DNA of 7,837 nt from Paraktedonobacter sp034437695. GTDB lineage: Bacteria > Chloroflexota > Ktedonobacteria > Ktedonobacterales > Ktedonobacteraceae. The notes beneath the pieces were generated by a model that saw nothing but the letters and a program-made list of their open reading frames with translations, was not told where the DNA came from and searched no databases. Made by a program: the position numbers and the translations under genes. Location of the stretch: assembly GCA_034437695.1 (NCBI GenBank), contig DAOTTJ010000166.1, positions 1 through 7,837 on the forward strand, in the 5' to 3' direction. Below are positions 1-4,861 of this stretch, piece by piece. Each line of letters opens with the position of its first letter. Position 1 is the stretch's first letter.

Positions 1-1
1 G

Positions 2-385
2 TGTGTTTATCCTCAAGAACGTATTGATGGTATGGTGAACTGGTTGGAAAGCTACCTGGAGGCCAAAGCGAAAGGCAAATTGGCAGAGATAGGTGTTGAT
101 ATCGAGGAGGATGCTTACTTGAGTCAGATAAACCTGCCAGCACAGATTGCCTGTTGGCGTGCCCTGGTTCACTGGCCCATTGTTCATCCTCAAAATATGT
201 GCTGCCCAATGTTTGTCTATGCTGGCTTAGCGGATAAGCGTGTAGCTACTCCACTGGAAGAACGACGCCTGGAAATCGAGCGGGCTGGCATTCAACTCCG
301 CTTCTTCGAGAATCTCAACCACGAGCAGGAAATTACCGAGAGTGAAATTCTCCTGGAACCTGTCTTGACATTCTTGCGCGGCTAA
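2..385 (+). CDS. alpha/beta hydrolase, C-terminal part (5' end outside the window)
   Basis: The reading frame is open from the left edge, so the ATG at 32 is probably internal and 127 residues of the C-terminus are visible. The pattern fits the end of an alpha/beta hydrolase. A strand ending in MFVYAGLADKRV puts an Asp (codon 233-235) where the family has its catalytic acid, and LNHEQEI places a His (codon 320-322) where the catalytic base sits. The segment before them (WLESYLEAKAKGKLAEI, then helices to about 150) looks like a cap or lid. The nucleophile elbow lies upstream and cannot be checked. The substrate cannot be told: esterase, peptidase-like or haloperoxidase-like members all remain possible. 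The gene ends in TAA at 383-385, and the next gene on this strand starts 580 bp later, so the two are probably not an operon. Confidence 0.72.
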   Translation, partial: CVYPQERIDGMVNWLESYLEAKAKGKLAEIGVDIEEDAYLSQINLPAQIACWRALVHWPIVHPQNMCCPMFVYAGLADKRVATPLEERRLEIERAGIQLRFFENLNHEQEITESEILLEPVLTFLRG

Positions 386-431
386 ATGGAAATGTATATC
401 CAAGTAGATGCACATTTCTCGCTCATTCCTA

Positions 432-455
432 CCTTGGTACCAAGGAAAGCTTTTT
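432..455 (+). terminator. possible weak terminator after the hydrolase
   Basis: A perfect 14-nt palindrome (CCTTGGTACCAAGG, 432-445) can fold as a 5-bp stem with a GTAC loop. A run of five T follows at 451-455. It starts 47 bp after the hydrolase stop. The stem is short and the T run is set back by five bases, so this is a weak call; it could equally be a protein-binding palindrome. Confidence 0.25.
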
Positions 456-526
456 GCATGTAATATCGCCCACGCCCACTACTTTGCGGCTGGTGACAGC
501 TTCCGTAGCATTCCCCCAGATATGGA

Positions 527-612
527 GGTAGCAGAGAGATGCTCTCTGCACTCCTGTTTTGCCTCCGACAAAACAGGCAAAACAAAAGAAAAAGTTTGTT
601 GGGGACACCCCA
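527..612 (+). repeat. structured interspersed repeat, copy 1
   Basis: This shares two conserved flanks with 4723-4817. The left flank 527-558 matches 4723-4754 at 29 of 32 positions, and the right flank 581-612 matches 4786-4817 at 31 of 32. It folds into a chain of hairpins. Hairpin A is GCAGAGAG/CTCTCTGC (531-538 with 542-549, loop ATG). Hairpin B is CCTGTTTTG/CAAAACAGG (553-561 with 569-577), or alternatively TGTTTTGCCT/AGGCAAAACA (555-564 with 575-584); these two are mutually exclusive. Hairpin C is TGGGG/CCCCA (600-604 with 608-612, loop ACA). In hairpin A the stem differs from copy 2 by a compensated pair change. It carries no coding signal. It could be a MITE, a REP-like element or a structured RNA element; I cannot name the family. 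Confidence 0.8.
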
Positions 613-617
613 GATTA

Positions 618-665
618 CCTGTCCCCCGGACAGGGTGCCGGCAAAGGGCTGCCGCCCTCTGCACT
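618..665 (+). repeat. degenerate extension of repeat copy 1 with extra hairpins
   Basis: A perfect 7-bp hairpin CCTGTCC/GGACAGG (618-624 with 628-634, loop CCC) is followed by a second, degenerate hairpin-A-like module. GCAAAGGG (641-648) pairs with CCCTCTGC (655-662) with one mismatch. The 11-mer CCCTCTGCACT at 655-665 is identical to 4738-4748 in repeat copy 2. This suggests a decayed or partly duplicated repeat module in tandem with copy 1. Nothing like it follows copy 2. Confidence 0.5.
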
Positions 666-719
666 TCATGTCTATGGGCAGGGGTCGCAAGCCAGAGGCT
701 ACAAAATTTGGTAAAATTC

Positions 720-728
720 TGGTATACT
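720..728 (+). promoter_or_regulatory. candidate extended -10 promoter for the permease
   Basis: TGG followed by TATACT at 723-728 forms an extended -10 element, one mismatch from TATAAT. There is no good -35 hexamer at the usual distance, as is common for extended -10 promoters. Transcription would start near 735 and give a leader of about 230 nt before the permease ATG. This is sequence resemblance only. Confidence 0.3.
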
Positions 729-754
729 GAAAATATTATCTCCCCAATGATGTG

Positions 755-918
755 GCGTGTACATGCAAGCTTTTTTTCTTCTTAGCAGGATATGACGTAT
801 GGTCATGTCTTTTGTCGAAGCATTTCCGAGTATCGCGTTCTTGAGAGCCTGGAGTGCTTTCAGGATGCTGGCATCTCCGATGAGATGGAGTTCGACCAGG
901 GGTCATCAGATGTGACCC
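755..918 (+). promoter_or_regulatory. possible structured leader of the permease mRNA
   Basis: Several small stems lie between the candidate promoter and the permease. GCGT/ATGC (755-758 with 763-766) is followed by a T7 run at 771-777. GATATGAC/GTCATGTC (789-796 with 802-809, one G-U pair) is followed by TTTT. CATCTC/GAGATG is at 872-877 with 882-887, and GGGTCA/TGACCC at 900-905 with 913-918. CCTGG (848-852) can pair with CCAGG (896-900) and close a larger domain. The two early stems followed by T runs look attenuator-like. I do not recognise a known riboswitch class, and such small stems also occur by chance. Confidence 0.22.
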
Positions 919-950
919 ATGTTTTCGGGACTGTATACACATTCTGTCGA

Positions 951-956
951 GAAAGG
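951..956 (+). promoter_or_regulatory. ribosome binding site of the permease
   Basis: GAAAGG lies nine bases before the ATG at 966. It supports that start over the out-of-frame ATG at 919. Confidence 0.6.
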
Positions 957-965
957 TAGACTTCT

Positions 966-2453
966 ATGGCTTCCAATACAGTCGCCATCCCTGAAGAACA
1001 TGGTCTTGAGACACACGGTATCGAACGTGTCTCGCCCCAGACACGCACTCATGTTCGTATTTTTGATAATTTTACTATGTGGCTTTCGGCCAACCTCGTG
1101 ATCTCAACTATCGCGTTGGGTGCTCTGGCTTCGCAGGCTTTTTTCTTGGGTTTCTGGGATAGCCTGGCGGTAATTGTCGTCTTTAATATTCTGGGGACGC
1201 TGCCTCCGGCGATCTTCTCGACGCTTGGACCCAGGACGGGCTTGCGCCAGATGACTATTTCGCGCTTTGCCTTTGGCTGGGTGGGCGGTATGGTCATGGC
1301 ATTGTTCAATATCGCCGCCTGCATCGGTTGGTCGGCGGTCAATGTGATTGTGGGTGGCCAGTTAGTGACCGCGCTGGCCTGTGGCGCAGCAGCTCCTGCT
1401 CAGTGTACGACTACGGTCCTGGGTATTGCGATGAGTGGAACGGTTTTGCAGATCCTGGGTATTTTATTGATCGCCATCTTGACGACGATCGTCAGCATTT
1501 ATGGTTATCGATTGGTACACAGCTACGAGCGGTTCGCCTGGGTGCCGATGGCTATCATCTTTGTGATTATCACGATTGTCAGCGCTAAACACTTTGTGGT
1601 GATTCCGACGCCTGCCTGGAACGCGGCTGAGATCGCCGGGTTGGTTTCGTTTGGCGGCGCTGTCTTTGGTTTTGCCACTGGCTGGAGTTCGTACGCGGCG
1701 GACTACAATGTCAATCAGCCGGAAAATACCCCTGCGGCGCGGGTCTTCTGGTTGACCTTCCTGGGGATTGTCATTCCGTGTATTCTGCTGGAAGTGCTCG
1801 GTATGTTGTTGGCTGACTGGCTGGGAACCGATGTTATCGGTGGTCAGTTGCTGGCGCAGTCTCTCTCCCCGCTTGGTGCCTTTGGTAAAGTGCTGGTCTT
1901 TTTGTTGGCTCTGAGCATTATTGCCAACAACATTCCCAACGACTATAGTCTGGGTCTGACCGTCCAGGTGTTGGGACGTTTCTGGCAGAGCGTGCCGCGC
2001 TATGTGTGGACCCTGATTGGCGCTGTGATCTATATTATCATTGCGATTGCCACGGCCGGTAGCTTTAACGAGACGTTGAACAGTTTCCTTCTGCTGGTCG
2101 CTTACTGGCTTGGTCCCTGGGCGGTTATCCTGCTGGTGGAGCATTTTCTTATTCGGCGAGGTCGCTACAATCTCGCTGATTGGAATACTCCCGGTCGTTT
2201 GCCGATAGGTTGGGCGGCGCTGGTTTCGATGGCGCTCGGCCTGGTCGGTGTGGTGCTTGGCTTTGCTCAGGTGTGGGTTTTTGGAACGAAAGTGCTGCCG
2301 ATCACTGGACTGATCGGTGGCCTGATCAATAAGCCGTACGGTATGGATGTCGGTTTTGAGCTGGGCGTAGTCATCTCGCTGGTGGCTTATCTCATCTTGC
2401 GTCCGATAGAGTTGAGGGCCAATGTCGCCCGCACCTTCCCCGAATCCGAGTAG
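966..2453 (+). CDS. NCS1-family purine/cytosine permease
   Basis: This 495-residue inner-membrane protein imports nucleobases by cation symport if it behaves like its family. The NCS1 hallmarks are clear. The N-terminal tail with GIERVSPQTRT leads into IFDNFTMWLSAN (32-43), GWSSYAADY lies at 239-247, and ANNIPNDYSLGLTVQVLG at 320-337. About twelve hydrophobic segments can be drawn, roughly at 44-62, 64-85, 104-130, 155-178, 190-206, 222-238, 259-283, 303-322, 347-366, 370-395, 414-438 and 462-480. Length is normal and the gene looks intact. The motifs resemble the yeast Fcy2 branch (cytosine, adenine, guanine, hypoxanthine) more than hydantoin or allantoin transporters, but substrate prediction within NCS1 is unreliable. 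A cytosine-deaminase-like gene lies 2.4 kb away, which fits base uptake and deamination, although the two genes are not in one operon. It converges on the methyltransferase gene with a strong hairpin between them. Confidence 0.93.
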   Translation: MASNTVAIPEEHGLETHGIERVSPQTRTHVRIFDNFTMWLSANLVISTIALGALASQAFFLGFWDSLAVIVVFNILGTLPPAIFSTLGPRTGLRQMTISRFAFGWVGGMVMALFNIAACIGWSAVNVIVGGQLVTALACGAAAPAQCTTTVLGIAMSGTVLQILGILLIAILTTIVSIYGYRLVHSYERFAWVPMAIIFVIITIVSAKHFVVIPTPAWNAAEIAGLVSFGGAVFGFATGWSSYAADYNVNQPENTPAARVFWLTFLGIVIPCILLEVLGMLLADWLGTDVIGGQLLAQSLSPLGAFGKVLVFLLALSIIANNIPNDYSLGLTVQVLGRFWQSVPRYVWTLIGAVIYIIIAIATAGSFNETLNSFLLLVAYWLGPWAVILLVEHFLIRRGRYNLADWNTPGRLPIGWAALVSMALGLVGVVLGFAQVWVFGTKVLPITGLIGGLINKPYGMDVGFELGVVISLVAYLILRPIELRANVARTFPESE

Positions 2454-2491
2454 AGTCGCCGCTAGACGACGACCCTCTCTTTCTTCTCATG

Positions 2492-2532
2492 CGCACAAAG
2501 GCAGGTGGTAAACAACCATCTGCCTTTGTGCG
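2492..2532. terminator. strong hairpin between convergent genes, likely bidirectional terminator
   Basis: An 18-bp stem (2492-2509 with 2515-2532, one G-U pair, loop AAACA) sits 38 bp after the permease stop and 54 bp after the methyltransferase stop on the opposite strand. Only a poor T stretch follows on the plus strand (TCTTA) and none on the minus strand. It may therefore stop transcription weakly or act mainly as a 3' stabilising stem for both mRNAs. Its position between convergent genes is typical of a shared terminator. Confidence 0.7.
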
Positions 2533-2586
2533 TCTTAGCTAACTAGCACACTCTGCCAGCCTCTTCAGATAGTGAAAAGGGTGAAG

Positions 2587-3405
2587 CTATTTTTGGATCA
2601 AAAAGGCCAGTTCGCTCGCGAAGGTGAAGCGTTTGACCGACCAGCCGGTAGTCTCTAGCAAGCTATACAGATGGGCTTCGTAGTTGGCCGCCATCCCTTT
2701 AGCTTTCCCCCCCAGACTATGCACGGGAAAAGAGACGACGATGTAGCTGGCGTTAAGCGCGTGCAGGAGCTTGAGTCCCGCCGCTTTGTCTAACTGCTCA
2801 AGACAGGGCAGCGCTTTCAACACGAACGCCACGTCTACCCGGTGTGGCGGACACGCCTGCGTAACGTCGCAAGCGAAGGTCTGACCCTGCACTTGCATAA
2901 GGGTCAGAAAGGCTGCGAGAAAGGCAGTGATGTCCTTGTAGATATCGCATGCATAGTATTCTACGGGTCCGCTGAGTGGCATCCAGGGGAGCGTGAGCGG
3001 GTGAAACCCGCAGGCGATATCGAGTATCGAATGGATAGGCGGGAGGTCGGCAAAGATGGTCTGATAGAACTGATCGAGGAGAGGCAGGCGTTCCCTGGTT
3101 GAGGCGTGATAGGGCATAATCGTCTTGAGATAGGCCTGCACGTTCGCGCGGTTGTCGGTGAGCAGGAGCTGCTCCAGAGTAGCCAGCCAGAGGGCATAGT
3201 CTTTTTTCTCGGCCAGGAATGCTCCACCAATCTGATGGAGTTTGCCTTTGGTGGCTTTAATCGCTTCCTTGAGATTGCTGTGCCTGATAATCTCGCGCCC
3301 TCCGATCTCTCTCACCAGGTCGTCGCTGATATCCTTATACTTGGAACTGGCCAGAACCGCTTCAATAAGCTTCGCTAGCTGGTCGTCCTGTGTTTGCGTG
3401 CTCAT
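2587..3405 (-). CDS. 16S rRNA (guanine1405-N7)-methyltransferase, Arm/Rmt/Sgm family
   Basis: This 272-residue protein has the build of the aminoglycoside-resistance methyltransferases that put a methyl group on N7 of G1405 in the decoding site. An N-terminal helical domain (about 1-105) ends in HASTRERL (100-107), a conserved stretch of this family. The SAM motif LDIACGFHPL (128-137) follows, then YACDIYKD (151-158) with the acidic residue expected to bind the SAM ribose. VLKALPCLEQ (195-204) matches the ArmA LLKMLP region. VVSFPVHSLGGKAKGM (223-238), NYE (241-243) and the C-terminal SELAFLI (264-270) match the ArmA/Rmt C-terminal part closely from memory. Length is normal and no frameshift is seen. 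The start lies inside the 3' end of the transglycosylase gene (44-bp overlap), with AAGGAA at 3418-3413, seven bases upstream, supporting it. Expression is therefore probably coupled to the upstream gene. Protection against 4,6-disubstituted deoxystreptamines (kanamycin, gentamicin) is inferred from the family. Confidence 0.9.
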   Translation of the reverse strand: MSTQTQDDQLAKLIEAVLASSKYKDISDDLVREIGGREIIRHSNLKEAIKATKGKLHQIGGAFLAEKKDYALWLATLEQLLLTDNRANVQAYLKTIMPYHASTRERLPLLDQFYQTIFADLPPIHSILDIACGFHPLTLPWMPLSGPVEYYACDIYKDITAFLAAFLTLMQVQGQTFACDVTQACPPHRVDVAFVLKALPCLEQLDKAAGLKLLHALNASYIVVSFPVHSLGGKAKGMAANYEAHLYSLLETTGWSVKRFTFASELAFLIQK

Positions 3406-4513
3406 GGGAACGTTCCTTCAGATATTCTGTGAGTTGGACAAGAAAGCGCAGGTTGTGGATAGTTGCGAGTCGAAAGAAGAGACTATCGTTGATTTTGAAG
3501 AGGTGATGGATATATCCTACCGAATAATGCGTACAGGTCAGACAATCGCAGGTGCGCGAGATCGGGAAATCGGACTTAATATGTTTTTTGTCGCTGATAT
3601 ACGTATACGAGATGCGACTGTCGAGCAGGGAGACCTGCGGATCATCGTCTTCAAAAACATACAATCTGCCGTTCCGCGCGTCTCTGGTCGGCAGTGCGCT
3701 GTCAAACAGATCGTAGCCGATCTTGTAGCACGCCATGATGCTTTTCGGATGTCCTACACCGAGTGCATGCATGGGAAACTCACGCGGGATAAGTTCTCTG
3801 GTATAGGTAATGATATCTGTCAGCAGATTGCCTTGATTGTCGAGGGGCCAGCCACCGTAGCCGAAGCCATCAAAGCCGATCTCCAAGAGCACTTCGGCGC
3901 AGCGCTTGCGTAGTTCGTAGTAGCCGCCGCCCTGAACTATGGCGAATAAGAGCGGCTGCTGATCCTGAGGCAGCTTCTTCTGCTCAATAATGCGCTGAAA
4001 TTCTTTTTTACAGCGCACCGCCCAGTCAAGCGTGCGCTCAACCGAGCGTTCTTGAACTTCAAAGGGAGCGTCTACATGGGTACATTCGTCGAGACAGAAG
4101 AGGATATCGGCTCCGTAGCCAAGCTGCAACTGAATAGTCTTCTCGGGCGTGAGGTGGAACTTACGCTCGGACCCCTCAGGCTTAAAGGCGATCCCGTCGG
4201 CATTGATGGAGCCAAATTTGGGATTTTGCTGGATAAGCGAATAGGCCTGAAAGCCACCCGAATCCGTCACAATTGGATGTGGCCAGGCGCTCATCTTGTG
4301 CAGTCCACCCAACGCCTGGACGGTCGAAGAGCCTGGTCTTTGCATTAAGTGAAAGGTATTCATGACAAGCGCCTGGATACCGCATTGCATTAAGTCGGTC
4401 GCATCGAGCGAACGCACCACGCCAAGCGTGCCATCGGGCATAAAGAGAGGTAGTTGCAAGCGGTTGCGCAGCAGTTGCAAATAACTGCCAGGTTGATACA
4501 TATCTGGTCTCAT
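3362..4513 (-). CDS. tgt: tRNA-guanine transglycosylase family protein with an altered base-recognition loop
   Basis: Bacterial TGT swaps guanine 34 of certain tRNAs for preQ1 on the way to queuosine. This 383-residue protein has the usual length and the catalytic parts. TDSGGFQ gives Asp84 (Zymomonas TGT Asp102). LDEC gives Asp142 and Cys144 (Asp156, Cys158). FAIVQGG gives Gln194. FDSALPTR gives the nucleophile Asp271 (Asp280). The zinc site Cys322, Cys324, Cys327 and His353 has the same spacing as Cys318/320/323/His349. One part departs: the loop GGLAVGE that recognises preQ1 reads GGWPLDN (220-226), so Leu231 becomes Trp and Glu235 becomes Asn. It may be a paralogue with another base or RNA target. 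Its 3' end overlaps the rRNA methyltransferase gene by 44 bp, implying one operon. I use the ATG at 4513; a second in-frame ATG at 4501 is possible. No other queuosine genes are in the window. Confidence 0.88.
   Translation of the reverse strand: MRPDMYQPGSYLQLLRNRLQLPLFMPDGTLGVVRSLDATDLMQCGIQALVMNTFHLMQRPGSSTVQALGGLHKMSAWPHPIVTDSGGFQAYSLIQQNPKFGSINADGIAFKPEGSERKFHLTPEKTIQLQLGYGADILFCLDECTHVDAPFEVQERSVERTLDWAVRCKKEFQRIIEQKKLPQDQQPLLFAIVQGGGYYELRKRCAEVLLEIGFDGFGYGGWPLDNQGNLLTDIITYTRELIPREFPMHALGVGHPKSIMACYKIGYDLFDSALPTRDARNGRLYVFEDDDPQVSLLDSRISYTYISDKKHIKSDFPISRTCDCLTCTHYSVGYIHHLFKINDSLFFRLATIHNLRFLVQLTEYLKERSHEHANTGRPASEAY
3413..3418 (-). promoter_or_regulatory. ribosome binding site of the methyltransferase, inside tgt
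   Basis: On the minus strand AAGGAA lies seven bases before the methyltransferase ATG and within the coding sequence of the upstream transglycosylase. It fixes the start and shows that the 44-bp overlap is real rather than an over-extended start. Confidence 0.65.
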
Positions 4514-4537
4514 GCTCCCTACAAACCTTTCACTGGT

Positions 4538-4543
4538 AGTATA
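4538..4543 (-). promoter_or_regulatory. candidate -10 element of the tgt-methyltransferase operon
   Basis: On the minus strand TATACT lies inside an AT-rich run (TATATATATACT) 24 bases before the transglycosylase ATG. The hexamer 17 bases upstream (TAGCAA) is a poor -35. A start near 4531 would leave a leader of about 18 nt that includes AGGGAG close to the ATG. This is a weak call. Confidence 0.25.
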
Positions 4544-4722
4544 TATATGGAGAGGGTTGCTTGCTACGCTTCTCTGCTGAATCCCACAGGGTGTATAAGA
4601 TCCTGAGCAAGTTCTCTGCTAGAGTAGCATATGAGTTCTGGCTCTGTCAATTTATGTTTCAGACAATGCAGGGTTTGTTAGTGCTTCTCAAGCCTGCGGC
4701 TTGCGCCCCCCATAAGCATGAA

Positions 4723-4818
4723 GGTAGCAGAGGGATACCCTCTGCACTCCTGTTATGCATGGTTTGCCGGAGGCAAACCATGCATAACAAAAGAAAAAGG
4801 TTGTTGGGGACACCCCAA
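4723..4818 (+). repeat. structured interspersed repeat, copy 2
   Basis: This is the second copy of the element at 527-612, in the same orientation. Hairpin A is GCAGAGGG/CCCTCTGC (4727-4734 with 4738-4745, loop ATA). Hairpin B is a perfect 18-bp stem (4751-4768 with 4772-4789) with a three-base GGA loop. Hairpin C is TTGGGG/CCCCAA (4804-4809 with 4813-4818, loop ACA). The core of hairpin B has nothing like the same sequence as in copy 1, yet both are self-complementary. Read on the minus strand, hairpin C is followed by CAACCTTTTTCTTTT, so it might also terminate deaminase transcripts. Confidence 0.82.
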
Positions 4819-4861
4819 GCCCCGACTCCTGCTTTTGAATGGCTATGCGGACATTGTCTGC

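Larger units (their letters stand above)
386..965. other. 580-bp intergenic region without a convincing gene
   Basis: Short open frames exist on both strands but none has a Shine-Dalgarno site with protein-like composition, and those at about 480-790 read through hairpin repeats. What the stretch does hold is a palindrome near 432-445, the structured repeat at 527-612 with a degenerate extension to 665, an extended -10 element near 720-728, and several small hairpins between 755 and 918 ahead of the permease. Confidence 0.7.
4514..4861. other. 348-bp gap between the deaminase and transglycosylase genes
   Basis: No gene is supported here. It holds repeat copy 2 (4723-4818), a small CAAGCC/GGCTTG hairpin (4689-4694 with 4698-4703), a 9-bp direct repeat TTCTCTGCT (4570-4578 and 4612-4620), and an AT-rich stretch just before the transglycosylase that could be its promoter. 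The gap size and the hairpins suggest tgt is not simply co-transcribed with the deaminase. Confidence 0.65.

Noticed and set aside
527..612. CRISPR array or integron attC site
   Set aside because: There are only two copies 4.2 kb apart, no regular spacers, no cas or integrase gene, and the fold is a chain of separate hairpins.
408..785. Plus-strand open frame of 125 codons in the first intergenic region
   Set aside because: It reads through the hairpin repeat, has no ribosome binding site, and its composition is not protein-like.
1464..2144. Minus-strand open frame of 226 codons
   Set aside because: It is antisense to the NCS1 permease and rich in Gln, Arg and Asp as expected for the complement of membrane-protein codons.
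3362..3405. Frameshift or mis-called start at the tgt/methyltransferase junction
   Set aside because: Both frames keep family motifs to their ends and a ribosome binding site precedes the methyltransferase ATG, so the overlap looks genuine.
3242..3913. Plus-strand open frame of 223 codons
   Set aside because: It spans the antisense of both tgt and the methyltransferase, which have clear family motifs.
4621..4650. Perfect TTGACA on the minus strand (4650-4645) as -35 for tgt
   Set aside because: The only -10 at proper spacing is TACTCT (3 of 6), and a better -10-like run lies nearer the gene.
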